NCBI GenBank assembly: GCA_023853785.1
Contig: JAJIRX010000590.1
Span: 611,903 to 675,902 of the forward strand
Origin: Psilocybe azurescens
Lineage: Eukaryota > Basidiomycota > Agaricomycetes > Agaricales > Agrocybaceae
Direction of reading: 5' to 3'
DNA length: 64,000 nt
The notes below the pieces were generated by a model. It did no database searches and was not told the DNA's origin. It was given only the letters and a program-made list of their open reading frames with translations. The translations under genes were made by a program, and so were the position numbers. This document shows, in pieces, positions 11,428-22,862 of this stretch; position 1 is the first letter of the stretch; each line of letters begins with the position of its first letter.

Positions 11428-14188
11428 CTAAACCCCAGTTGAGATGTCCATGGGTGCTGTTCCCGCATAGCTAATAGAAAGGGGATTCCTTGCAGATGCT
11501 GAATCAGAAACAGGAGGAGCAATAACATCGGAGCGGATGTTCGCAGATGTGATAATATGGGTTTGAGCGGTGGGCTGGCGAAGTTGGTAAAATTTGCAGA
11601 AGCGATTACAGGTATGTTCCTCCGTGAACATTTCAAAATTAGTATTTCCTTCCCCAAACAAAAAGCCAACCAGGGTGCTATAACAGGATGTTAACGGTGT
11701 GGAGGTATATAGTGAAGAGTAAACTTACGGATTGGTTATAATTTGAGGATCAGTGAGAAGTGTACGCCCTCCTACACCGAAAGAATTAGATAGGCTCAAT
11801 TCTGAGACTTGGATAAGAAAATAACGTACCCTGGAAATCAGAAACAAATGCAAGTCCTCCAGTTTCTACGTATTGGACATGTTGAGCAAAAGAAAGGAAT
11901 TCAGCACGAATAGATTTTTCATCATCATGGAACATATAAGGCCTCGCTGAGTTGTTGTTCAGATACTTGACAAACCAGTTTCCTGGACCTTCAGAATCTA
12001 TAAACTCTTCGAGAAGATATGCGCTAAATTTGTCGTCCAACTCCTTCCCGAAATTGCTAGGCCAGACTGGACATAGCGCATGTGCGGGACTGTGAAAGGA
12101 GGTTGGCCATGAAGGCGCTCTTCCTTTTCATGAAGCGATAAACCAGGTCCATCAGTGCGGAAGCCCATCCGAGGCAGTTTAATTCAACACTGAGATTGGT
12201 TGCCTGGGTCTGACCTTGGTAGACAATAGGCTTCTTTAATCCGTCTGACATGTAGAATGTCTGCTTTATGCAAACCTGCGTTGAAGTACCAAAAAGCGGC
12301 GTTGATGTATAGCCAAAATGTGCGATCTTGAAAGCGCCTTTGAGTGGGTTTGAAGATGGACAATATGAGAGCACAGCTTGAATGGGTGCAAACTTCTCAG
12401 GATGCAGGAGTAGCTCAGGATTTTCAACGAGATCTTTAAATGAGGCATTTGATGGTGGGGCGAAAGAACTGCAGATTGACAATTACAGTTTCAACTTCAC
12501 GCAAAAGATTTCAGTAATCAGGTTAAAATAATGTAGAAAAACGTACATAGTGATTTCATATTTTTTTGCGAGGTGGTACCTGAAGCTGAAGCGCATGCTT
12601 AACCTGATCAGGTGTTGGTTGGGTTGTTGTTTCAATGCGACTTGCAGTGATTGTGGACTCCCCAGTCTAAGAAAAATATGAACTTCATGCTCATGTTGCG
12701 CCATTTTGAAAAATAATTACCTCATCATCAAACTCCCGCGATTTTACGCTTATTCTTGCAAGCAGGTATACCATTCTCACCTGTAAGAGGTTTATATTGA
12801 GATGACTAAAGAGCCAATAATAGAACAAGAAGTCAGCAATAACCAAGCAATTTTATAACTGAAACTGCTACTAACCTCTTCGACATCTGATAGATGTTGA
12901 AGTACAGCTTCATATTTCTCGTGGCTGATAGCAAGATAGAGATCTATCCCTTGTTTCAGAGAGAAGACTTTGGTCATTTTATTTTTTCCCTTGAATGAAA
13001 AGAAGTGATCGGCAATGGCGTCAACGTCTGGGTTTCTGGGAACAAGCTCCACCCAATGTTTGTTGCGAACCTCGCATTCAGACAGAGAAAGAGTGAAACC
13101 CTTTGACCATTTGATGAATCGTGGGAGCAACGCATGATACAGGATCCACTTGAGGTCGTTTAAGCCAATATGAACAGGAATATCCGAGAGAGCTTCAAAA
13201 ATGTCCTGCATAACTACAGTTAAATAGGGCACTAAGATTTAGCAAACTTAAAAATTTACCGATACTGGAACAGCATTTTTTTCAAGGGTACTCTCATCAT
13301 CATCCAGACCTTCACAACGACCAGCTCAGCATTTGCAACTGTGCTGTATGCTTTATTGGCAAAATAGGTGCACATTTCATTGTAGAGTTGGTGTGCTTCC
13401 TGATAGCCAGGATTAACAAGTGCCTTCGATTTTAAGGCCGGAAATGTGAGACCAGAATTGCGAGATGGTATAACATTGACCGGAGTGTTAGTTGTGGAAA
13501 AAGGCCTTGGGGGCAGAGTATGTCGTGAGAGCAATTGAGATGGTCCAGGATTGACCATGATATCCTGTCCAAACCATGCCATGAGCCCCACAGGACATTT
13601 GCCAACAGATTGAGACATCTGCTGCGTATTTCCAACAGCTACAACAGGGTATGCGCCATCTGTTTACTAAGTAAGACAAATAAAAGATCTAAAAAGAAGG
13701 TGTTCATACCATTACGCTGCGCCGCTGCTACTTGTTGATGGACTATAGAATGGCTTTCAAGGTCACCAACAGCTGGGGGTGAACAGGGGCAGAGAAGCCC
13801 GAACCAGAACCTATATTTCAAGTTGAGAAGAAAGTAATAAACTGGACCAGTCCCAAGGCTCACCAAGGGTGTTAGGGGAAGGAACAGGGTAGCTTTGACT
13901 CAGATCAGCAGGACCTATTTCTCTACTGTTTAAAAGAGGAAAATAACACATTTGGAAAGACGTACGAGGTTGTGAGCGCCGTCGGGTGGTTTCTTTGCTA
14001 CGGTAATGCTGAAAACAGTCATCGCAGACTTTGCGACCAGGTTGCATTGGATCCTTATTATGCAACCATTTCAACCTAGTACCAGGTGGAAAGGCTTTCC
14101 TGCAGCGTTCACATTCACAGATGACGTTTCCGGCTTGTTCTGTTGTGAAGTCAGCTTCGTAGTCAGAGTCGTTATCGGGCTTTGACAT
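11428..14188 (-). CDS. Alpha-type protein kinase with N-terminal zinc-finger (transposon cargo, possibly frameshifted)
   Basis: Multi-exon minus-strand gene. The N-terminus (from 14188) has a four-Cys motif (CECERC ... CDDC) like a small treble-clef finger. A Pro/Ser-rich linker follows, then a region with VFSLKQGIDLYLAIS. The alpha-kinase domain starts near 12400: KIAHFGY and VCIKQTFY (catalytic Lys), ELNCLGWASALMDLVYRF, PPFTVPHMRYVQSGLA, YLLEEFID, EFLSFAQHVQY and LAFVSDFQG, then GGRTLLTDPQIITNP and the C-terminal zinc-binding EEHTCNRFCKFYQL. All signature blocks are present in order. Two single-base breaks appear, one in the A-run near 12128 and one near 12060. They may be inactivating or may be sequence errors. 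Alpha-kinases are Ser/Thr kinases expanded in some basidiomycetes. Here the gene lies wholly inside a TIR-bounded transposon. Confidence 0.82.
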
Positions 14189-14681
14189 CTAGAAGAATGT
14201 TTATTGATGAGCACAAAAGAGCTTTGAGAGTGAACAAAAGTGAGAGATGAAACAATGAAACGACGAAACGACGAAATGGTGAAAAAAATTGAACCGAGTA
14301 TATAAATTGGGGCCCTTGATTTGTGTGACAACCAGTGCAATTGAACAGCAGCAGGGTGGCGCATTAGGAGTCCATGAATATTCTGGAACATTCACCGAAT
14401 TACCTTTTCATAGGTCTAAGGCGCAGGACTGGTTGTATAGACTAGTCGGAAGCATTCATTCAACAAGATGGAAATGTAATGCAAATTAGAAGTAATGGAA
14501 AATCGACTGGATTTAAGAAAATACTACATGCTGGGTGATTTGATAGGCCTACAAGAGAGTTGTGTTTCCATTATCGAGCACAAGCCTGGAGGTGGTGTCA
14601 GACAAAACGATGGGGAAGATGTTGAAAGTCCAAGTTCAATTCGAAAAGTGCGTACAGTGAGTCATTCTAAACGTGAATCAG

Positions 14682-14788
14682 ATTATATAATTTATGAATC
14701 GACATTAGAAATCAAACTTAGGACCTAGCAATATCCGGCCATCAAGCGGCAGAGACAAATATTGAGCAGTCCAGTCCTGCTTTCCATA
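14682..14788 (-). repeat. Right terminal inverted repeat (uninterrupted)
   Basis: Inverted copy of the left arm. It retains the unoccupied MITE target (GGTCCTAAG in reverse complement), so it serves as the empty-site reference for the MITE in the left arm. Confidence 0.9.
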
Positions 14789-14794
14789 CATCTA

Positions 14795-16479
14795 TACCAA
14801 TGTGGAGGATTTATTGGCTTCTTACACAGAACCATTATGAACAGACCCCAAAAAGCTTCCCTGTAAGTCATCAATGAGAATAGGTGGCGACAAGCCTCGT
14901 CCGATCTGCAGTAGAGTGCAGAATGTACTTGCAGACAAACATGAGGCTTATTCAAATTGACAGCTGACAGACAGAAATATGCCTCGGAAGTTGCTCCGGA
15001 TGAGCGTTTAGATATGCTTACTTACGTCTAAATGTTGGCGTTAGAAGATGTGCCCTCAAGGCTGCACAAGATGTGTGAGACTCGGAACACCCCTGATATT
15101 CTACATGCAGGACCTAGACGAGAATAGTTCTTCCCACAATCGATTGTCAGACCCCGACTACAGTAGAAAAGATAGGAATTTGATAGGAATGCCTTCGGAT
15201 CATCTTCTGAACTTCCCATCCAGCTCCGAGTTTGAGCGCTTCAGTCTGTAACATACTTTCTGGAATTCCAGAAGCCGCAATCTGTATTGATTAACCCGTG
15301 TTGGCAAAAGAGCCAATGATAAATTAAATCAGAACTGAAGTTCCTGAACTTACGGCTAGTTCTTTTTTAGCGCGAAGAAGCACCCAGTTTGCGCTGCAGC
15401 AGTTGGGTACTCAAAAACTTGAGTATTAATTTCGTGATTTCAAGCTCGGTCTACGAGGATGCACTTCGAACTTTGAAAGACAAAAATGACACCACAGCAG
15501 AGCGAACAGCAAATAATAGGTAGAATGAGATGAAAACGAAATACTTTCTCTTTTGTGATCTGCGCCATCCAATAATATCTTATCTTCTCTATCAATTAAA
15601 TCGCCCATGCTCAACACGGAGCGGTGTGACTCCTAACACTTAAGATACTCTGCTTCAGAGAACTTTAAACTTTGAAAAATAAAACGAAGGCGGAGCCGAA
15701 GTCAGAACTGAGGAACGTGCGAAGAACGAAAAGAAGCAAGCAAAATGAATGACCTTCTATTTTTGGTCTGCGCACCCTACTTATCTTATCTAATTAACCG
15801 CCAATTTCTCGCACATGATCTCCCATGCCCGAAGCCCTGGCCTATAGTGTAGACGACCATCATCATCGTCATGATCTCTACAATACTCCTACTGAGCCCT
15901 CATGATCTCGTCGGGCTGGACACCGGTGCCTCCCCGCTTCTTATTCCATACACACGGTTGGACGACGTCGTCTACGTGGACTCTGGAGGATCATTAGAGA
16001 GAGCGAAGAGAATGAGCTGAGAATGAGTTGTTTTCTTTTACAACTCCGAAGCCAGTGTGTGTTGGTGGTCCAACGAGATATCAGGAGCCGAGTGGCTAAA
16101 ATACGAGATTGTGCTTCTTGATAAGACCAGAACGTGACAGTCTTGAAGAAAATCCACGCTTGCAATATCATGGTTGGTCTAGTACTTACCAAATAACTCT
16201 TTCCCTTTCGCTATCTCCGGAATTATTGAGGCTCTTCAACTGACTCGTACAGGGTCTCATGTTATGTTGTTCAATTCTGACTATGGTGTGCAGTATACAA
16301 CCGTCGATTTAAGCAACCTCAGATTCAAACAAGATAATATATGTATCTATAGACAGTGTAATAACAATTCTAAGTAATTTTAAAAATGAATGTCCGTGAG
16401 AGTCTGTAAATGTGTTGCAGAATCGTCATGGACTGCCACTGCCAGTGATGTGGGAACTCTACTCGCTGTATTGTAAATC
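14795..16479. other. Non-coding region with relic exon of the small-protein family
   Basis: Near 14810-15010 the minus strand retains pieces resembling the 18.7-19.4 kb locus (PHV followed by a Y-x-LH segment). AT-rich stretches around 15590 and 15785 share ATCTTATCT blocks with 20.08 kb. A minus-strand frame at 15941-16192 shows no recognisable motif. No complete gene is seen. Confidence 0.4.
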
Positions 16480-17215
16480 TTACCGTGAATGGCTCCCACC
16501 TTTCTTCCAGTAGCATTTCAGAACTGTCCTGATGAGATTCGAGGCTGACGACGGATCTGTATCGATGGGGGAGACTTGTGTTCCTTTATTGATCATCATT
16601 CGCCAATGAGATTTCTTCAAATCATCTAGACGCTTCAACGCTGCATCAGGGAGAAGTCTGTCTGCTTTCGTGGTCGCTAAAATGACTCTGTCATATACAT
16701 CTTCCCCGCAGATATCGCAAAACGCAGTGAGGCTCTTGTTCATGATACCCTTGTACCGATCTGCGGATAGGTCATGAAGATATACGACGCCCCCGGGTAT
16801 TTGTGTTTTATACCTGCAACCCAAATATGAGTATTTTTTATTTTATTTCTTTCGTCGTGAAAGCTTGTCGTGACTGATTTGGCTTACGATTTCTCCAACC
16901 TTCTTATGATCATTCTCAGAATATCATCATCCTCTTTGTAGGTATCATTAAATCCTGGGGTGTCGACCAGGACTACACGACGATTTGCAAGCCAGGGGAA
17001 ATCAAGAATGAAGGGTGAAATATCTATCGAGGCTTCGAGCACTTCGGTAGTACACGAGTCTATTTCGTGGCCGACGGTCATGAGCTCTTTTCCAACAACC
17101 GAGTTAATAAACTGTAGACAGTGAATAAAACGTCGAATTTTAGATATAAAGCAAAGAAAGTAAGTGATATATTTTACGTACAGTGCTTTTTCCAACTCCA
17201 GTTTCGCCCATAACA
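16480..17215 (-). CDS. Fungal GIMAP/AIG1-like GTPase (member C)
   Basis: Minus-strand exons 17182-17215, 16888-17111 and 16480-16813 join in phase across GT-AG introns. They encode G1 (VMGETGVGKST), FINSVVGKE, the CTTEV block, G3 (LVDTPGF), GGVVYLHDLS and a canonical G4 TKAD. The gene ends with KKGGSHSR and a stop. Layout is identical to member D, its immediate upstream neighbour, so the pair looks like a tandem duplication. Exons upstream of the P-loop were not resolved. The core G domain looks intact. Confidence 0.8.
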
Positions 17216-17368
17216 CTATACAATGGACAGTCAGCGACTATAAAGACAACGCAACAAATTCACAAATACAGTATGACAATGTCATTCGTTTCTTTGGGTG
17301 TGCGATCCGTTAGATCATACTGAGAGACTTTGGTGGACTGCTGAGTCTCGATGACCTGTGGCTTCTGC

Positions 17369-18332
17369 TCAATCCTTTGTGAAGTTTGCCTTGAATTGCT
17401 CCCCGGCTGGTAAACTTTTCTCGAAGCGATGCAGAATCTCCCGGACAATGTCCCATGCTGACGATGAATTCTTATCGACAGGAAAAACTCGCAGTCCTTC
17501 ATTGATCATAGTTTTCCAATGAGATTCCTTCAAACGATCTAGACGCTTAGATGTCTCTCCTTCGGTGAGTCTGTTAACTTTTGTGGCACCGAGAGCAATT
17601 CTGTCGAGGGCATCCTGCCCACAGATTTGGCTGAACATGTAAAGGGTTTTCCTCGCAGTGCTTGTGTACCGTTCGATGGAAATGTCGTGAAGATATATGA
17701 CGCCTCCAAGAACTTGTGTATTATATCTGTGACCAAATATATCAGTATTTTTTATTCATTTTCGAAGTTTCTCGCCTTGCTTACGTGCGCTTCAACCACA
17801 TCGCAGTCTTTTCTAAGACCTCTACATCCTCGGTCTCGGCGCTATTGAACCCTGGGGTATCTACCAAGAGCAAACGACGGTTTTCGAGGCAGGGGAAATC
17901 ACGACCGAGTTGTGAAGTATCAACTGGGACGGCGTTCATTTCGGTAGTGCACGATTCTAAGTTGTGGCCCACTGTCACACGCTCTTCTCCAAGAATCGTG
18001 TTAATAAACTGACGTAGAAGCAGAGTGTAGCATTAGCAGGCATAAAACAGTTATATTCTACGTACAGTGCTCTTGCCGACACCAGTTACGCCCATCACAC
18101 TGCAATCGATAGTCAGTGCCCCGTGAGGATTATGCAGGAGATCAGCGGATACAGTATTACTATATCATTCGTGTATTTCTCATCCGAATTCAGTAACTAC
18201 GGGCAAAATAAATCGAACGGTTAGAGCATAACTTTCGTTTAATGAGAGTATGCCGATGCTTACCTTTTTCTTGCTACCGAATTGAAACATCGCGCGAAAT
18301 CGCGTCATTCCTTTGTCTAGTATGGAAGTCAT
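17369..18332 (-). CDS. Fungal GIMAP/AIG1-like GTPase (member D)
   Basis: Exons on the minus strand: a likely first exon 18264-18332 (MTSILDKGMTRF ... FGSKKK, ending at a GTAAGC donor), a P-loop exon 18066-18099 (VMGVTGVGKST), 17785-18008 (CTTEM block and LVDTPGF) and 17726-17369 (GGVIYLHDIS, then G4-like TKVN, with Asn where Asp is usual). A small exon between 18100 and 18263 is needed to satisfy phase but was not pinned down. The altered G4 could weaken guanine specificity. It neighbours member C in the same orientation, 154 nt apart. Confidence 0.8.
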
Positions 18333-18685
18333 CGATGAGGACTGCAGGGTGGCGTTTAAGCAGAATTTGATTGGAAGGCAGGGAGGGAGGGGATGGGATA
18401 CCTGTACGCAAAACGCTTGAATTCAAGTAGAAATAAAGTGATGATAGTATATGCACGTCACGGATTCGTTTTCAGGCTTCCTCGTTCTAATACAAGACAG
18501 GAGTTCTATATTGGCCGACAGCGTAAGCTTCTGTCATTGTTTTGAGATTAACTGTGAAAGATCTATCGATGTCTAGCTTTGGCTTGACCTGAAAGCGGTA
18601 TTTCGATTCGAAGTGGGCCGTAAGTGTTACACTCCCCCTTCCGATTGCTGGTCCTTCAAATCATCGTCGGTCAATAACCAATCTC
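18333..18685. other. Short intergenic stretch
   Basis: Presumed 5' flank of GTPase member D. No ORF or repeat is recognised. Confidence 0.4.
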
Positions 18686-19432
18686 AGGTATCAACATGTT
18701 TAGTGTATTTTCAATGTGATGCACAACAAGAGCTTGAAGCCGGAAGATCTTGGCGGGTTCGGAAGACCGTCTAAATATACTGAGTTTAAACCTTGAAGGG
18801 TGGTCACCCCCGAGACCCAAAAGGAAAATGCCATCCAGGCCAACGTCGATTAATGGACGAACGGGGGCAAGTTTCAGGAATAAATCAATGAACCTACATT
18901 CATTACCTTAAAATCACGCCCCAGATCATTGACGAGAGAAGATTTTTCCGTCCCATCTGCGTGGAGGGTGTACTCGAGAACATGAGGCTTACTGTACTCA
19001 CAGGCCTCCCCCTCTGGCTGCAAGGTAGAAGCAGCCCTGGTTAAGGTAGAAGGTCAGAGCTCCATCGGATGAACGTCTAAATATGCGCACCGTCAGGCCC
19101 TGAAGGGAAAAGGTGTGATCATCATAAAACACATTACATTGACACGAAGTGACCATCCGAAATATCTCCGGACTTCAGAGTGCAGATTATCGATGAGGAT
19201 AGTGGCTATCTGAATCTGTCGCGCTTCCGATCCGAACCCACAGGCAGGTAGGGTACCACATGCGGAATGCGACACCAGCACCAGGACACGGCTGTCTCGC
19301 TCTCTGACGGCGGAACAGCCTGACGAGAACACGCTGCTTGCGTCTGAATCATGAGACATTTCTATTAACAGTTGTAGCCGATATAGATATACTCTATGAT
19401 ACAAACAGCACCAAAATGCCCGTGCAGTTCAC
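18686..19432. repeat. Duplicated segment, copy 1 (CpG-rich reference copy)
   Basis: About 745 bp, repeated with many substitutions and three insertions at 33900-36860. It includes minus-strand exon relics (LHADGTEKSSLVNDLGRD before a GTAATG donor; TVRIFRRSSDGALTFYL) of the small-protein family that also occurs at 0.8, 7.6 and 15.0 kb. This copy keeps its CpG dinucleotides and has none of the insertions seen in copy 2, so it acts as the pre-insertion reference. Confidence 0.85.
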
Positions 19433-20156
19433 ATTAACCCGGCACCACTTGCCCACTTGGTCGAACCCTATAACGCAATCAAGTCCTCAAGCTCAAGGGG
19501 CGACTCGGACTCTGATCCGGTATGATGGAATCCCAGCCAAACTTGTCGTCAGACAAAAGACACCAATGTATACTCATCACGTAGTCGCGGAGAATTACTT
19601 AGATCAAACTCAAAATCACAAAATGGGCGAGTCCCTTCATAGTGCAGCATCTGCTGTCTTTATCTACCGCTCCAGAGTCTGAGACGAGAGTTAATTACGA
19701 ATCCGGATGAACGAACAGAGATCGACTGGACTACACACCGACTTATCGATATCGATATTGAAAGAGTAAATTAAGAGTGAGTATATCACGAATCAACACG
19801 ATCGAAGCCGTACACAGAAAGAGGTGCCCACGCCCACGCCCAACACATGCGCATCTGAATTTAGTTCCAGTCGCCAGCCGCTACCCAGTAAAAGTCGTCT
19901 GAGTCATTGCCGAGTGCGAGCTCTCGAACATCCGAAACTTAGAAAACCGCTCACTTTCGCTACACTCAACCTCAAATCCCACCGCACGATCCACGACCAC
20001 ATGATACCGCACGAAAGGGCCCACAACATCAACATCTAGAGACGTCGGCGAGAAAAACAGAAGATGAAAACTTTCTATTTTTTATCCTTATCTTATCTTA
20101 TCTAGCCCCGGTCGCAGGCGCCAAAAGACACCCATCGAGCGAGAAGGGGGTCCAAG
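19433..20156. other. Non-coding stretch
   Basis: No recognisable coding sequence. A run of short ATCTTATCT repeats near 20085-20103 precedes the microsatellite at 20157. Confidence 0.4.
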
Positions 20157-20207
20157 TTACTATTGCATTGCATTGCATTGCACGCCACGCCACGCCACGC
20201 CACGCCT
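20157..20207 (+). repeat. Compound microsatellite (ATTGC)n(CGCCA)n
   Basis: About four tandem ATTGC pentamers run directly into about five CGCCA-type pentamers. Confidence 0.9.
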
Positions 20208-20257
20208 CTCAATCATCTATAGGCTCATAACAACTCTCCTGTGCCTCCATCATCTAA

Positions 20258-22360
20258 TTTCCATCGCATCCACGACCGCTCTATATGGCCACGTCTCCAC
20301 GCCCTGCACCGCGCTTTCTGTTGTAGCCCGACACTGATAGCCATCTCGGTCGCGCCGCCGCGCGGGCAGAGGGTGGGTTGAAGAAGGCATTGCGGGCGAC
20401 GGACGTAGCGTCAGCGAGGTTGGAGTCAATCTGGTTGAGGATGTGTCCATGTGTTTGGAGGGCCCGCGAAGGAGGATGGTGCATGGTTTCGGGGCGTGGC
20501 ATTCGGTGAGGAACGTGAAGTATCTGGCTGAAGGGAAGGGGAGAGAGAGGAGTTAGTTTGGAGTTGGGAGCGAGATTCGGATAAGATAAAAAATAGGTTT
20601 CAAGTGACGGCGACGGCACGAGCCATGAAGAAAAAAAATAAGGTAAACCACAAAGAAGGGAGCAGCGCGAATCAAACAAAAGAAAAAGAAAAAATAGGCA
20701 AGCCCGAATTGCGACGTGTGACCCATAATTCCGAAGAGGTGAACGACAAACGACGCATATCGCTCGCATGCGCAAGGTGAAAAACAAAACGAAGAAACAG
20801 CAGCCAGAAGCCAGAGCCGTTCCATTGCGTTCTGGCCCAAACAAAACGAAAACGAAATGGAAACGCCGACAAAAGCGAAAGAGAAAGAAAGAAAGGTGAA
20901 GCGAAAAGGGAAAGGACAATGAAAAATAAAATAACAATTAAAAAGCAAGACCCAGCTAGCCGCACCAACAAGCAAGCAAGCAAGCAAATAAAAACCAAAT
21001 GAGGAAAAAAAGAAAACACAAATACAGTCAAAGAGACGGACAGAGGATAGGGGACAGAAGATAGAGCGAACAACAACTTTCGTTTTCGTCGTTTTCGTCG
21101 TTTTCATCAGGCACCGAAATGAACCGAACTCAAGAGGACAGAGCAGAAAACAGAAGAAAGAAAATTTCAATCGGAAGAGAATCGAGCCAGGGCCAGAGAG
21201 GAAGCAAAAAAGGGATGGGAATTGGAACGGAGATGGGCGCCCAAGATTCCAATTCCATCCATGGAAGGGATAGTCACGGCCATGGTCGAGCACCAACACC
21301 ACAGAGGAAAGGAAAGGGCGAGCGCAGAACGAATGACGGGGTACAAAAAAACAGAACGAAAAGGGAAAACAGCCCTTGGACAAAACAGAAAGGAAAAGAG
21401 GAAACGAGAAAAATCCATGAGAATGTCCACAAAAACAAGAATCGCATCATGGGTGTGGACGCATGCACGTATGTCGAAAGACAGGGCGAGGGCGAAAGAA
21501 AACAGACGCAAACTCACTGATTACCGAGAAGAAAAAAGGAGAAAGAGAAAGTAGAAGGAAGTAAAAAACGTCAGGGGTATTAAAACCAAAACCAAACACG
21601 CAAGGCAAGGCAGCCCAGCCCAACAAACGAAAAAAAAAAGTTGGGAGAACCACAAGAAAAAACGCAATAAGAAACACGCACCCATCCCCAATTTTATCCA
21701 CCCTAAACAGCCCACACCCCGTCCCGACATCGCCCTCCCTGATATCCTCGATACGAGTCACGATCGTCGCGCCGACCGCGAGCGCGATGCAGTTGTCGTC
21801 CGATTTGCGCACGCGCCGGAGCGAGGAGACGTTGGCTTGTGCGAATGTGTCTCCTGCGCGCGTGCCCAGTCCCCTTCATTTCTGAACTTCATGTTCGTCT
21901 GAGACTCCCCCTTCTTGTACTCAAGGGGAAGTCGAACAGGATGATGCGCGGGTTGGTGATGCACCGCCGCACGGCGGGGTGCGTGATGTCTTTGTTGAGG
22001 AGTACGCCTGAGAGCACGCGTGATTTTTGGATCTCGCCGACGGGGATCTTCTCGACGCGTGCGTAGCGCTTTATATCCACACTCGCCTGTCCACTAGTAT
22101 GGCCCTGCCCGCCTCCGCCCTCCTCTACAGTAGCCATGGCTCACAGAAACAGTGCGCACCGCCTGCAACGCAAGCTTACACATCATGTCCGACCAGCGCG
22201 CGACGAACTTGGTGCTGATGGACGTCTTGATGAGAGAGTATCTCAGTGTGGGAGGTGTCGATGGGGACGGAGATGCGCTGGATGATGGAAAATGCCTCGG
22301 CGAGCACTTTGTTGTACGCGGAGGTGATCAGCCACTTCATCCTCATCCTCTTTGACCGGA
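20258..22360 (-). pseudogene. CCT3: CCT3 (chaperonin TCP-1 gamma subunit) pseudogene, interrupted
   Basis: The minus strand carries pieces of CCT gamma in the correct order: SAYNKVLAEAFSIIQRISVP, KFVARWSDMMCKLALQAVRTV, VDIKRYARVEKIPVGEI ... LLNKDITHPAVRR, LEYKKGESQTNMK, VRKSDDNCIALAVGAT ... DVGTGCGL, then, 1.1 kb further on, NLADATSVARNAFFNP and VQGVETWPYRAVVDAMEI. CCT3 is an essential subunit of the cytosolic TRiC/CCT folding complex. This copy changes frame several times, lacks its N- and C-terminal parts and is split by a purine-rich block, so it cannot be functional. An intact CCT3 must exist elsewhere. Confidence 0.85.
20560..21665 (+). other. Purine-rich block inside the CCT3 pseudogene
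   Basis: About 1.1 kb with extreme A+G excess on the plus strand (runs such as GAAAGAGAAAGAAAGAAAGG). It lies between two parts of the CCT3 pseudogene that should be adjacent or separated by far less. The long Phe/Leu/Ser-rich open frames on the minus strand simply mirror this composition. It may be an insertion or an expanded simple sequence. Confidence 0.6.
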
Positions 22361-22675
22361 ACCGGATTGAGTAGACCCATGTGCTCCCGAGGATGTGTCT
22401 TCGTTCTGAGTCTGGCCTGCGACAGAAGTGACCTGGCTCGTACTCGTAATCTGTATTAGATTCGACTCTAGGGTGAAGCTTGAAGAACGTTTCGGAAGGA
22501 AAGAGCAATCAAGTGAGGGATTTGGAATGGGATGACGTAGGTTCCGAATGGTGTGCGTGTGTAGGCTCGGACCAAGTCACGAAGAGTCAGAAGTATAGAT
22601 TCAGAGTATGCAAAAGAACTAGTCCAGGATTCATCACTCAGCATGTCTGGGTTGCGGGCTAGGTTAGGATGCTTG

Positions 22676-22762
22676 TGGGTGGTGGCAGTGCTGTAGCAAG
22701 TGGCAGTGCTGTAGCAAGTGGCTATGCTGTAGCAAGTGGCTGTGCTGTAGCCAGTGGCTGTG
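22676..22762 (+). repeat. 18 bp minisatellite, about 4.5 copies
   Basis: The unit GCTGTAGCAAGTGGCAGT is repeated with G/A and T substitutions between copies. Confidence 0.85.
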
Positions 22763-22862
22763 CGTTCTTCGGACATTCCCGCGCTTTCGCTTTTCAGTGA
22801 TCTTTTCGGTTTTCCTTGCTCCCTCCTCATTTTTTCCCTATCCCTTCATATTTTTGTCTTCC

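Larger units (their letters stand above)
8337..14788. mobile_element. 6.45 kb DNA transposon with TIRs, integrase-type transposase and alpha-kinase
   Basis: Both ends read TATGGAAAGC inward. The right TIR (14682-14788, 107 bp) matches the left TIR (8337-8406 plus 8926-8962), which is split by a MITE. The hexamer CATCTA lies immediately outside each end (8331-8336 and 14789-14794) and fits a 6 bp target-site duplication. Inside are two convergent genes: a decayed DDE/rve integrase-like transposase (9216-11111, +) and an alpha-type protein kinase (11428-14188, -). A 6 bp duplication, TA-beginning termini and an IS3-like catalytic domain are reminiscent of the IS3EU superfamily, but that assignment is inference. 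Both genes carry apparent frameshifts, so this copy is probably not autonomous. Confidence 0.88.

Noticed and set aside
20281..21554. ORFs of 110-276 codons rich in Phe/Ser/Leu or Arg/Lys/Glu
   Set aside because: They mirror the purine-rich composition on both strands, have no motif, and lie within the interrupted CCT3 pseudogene.
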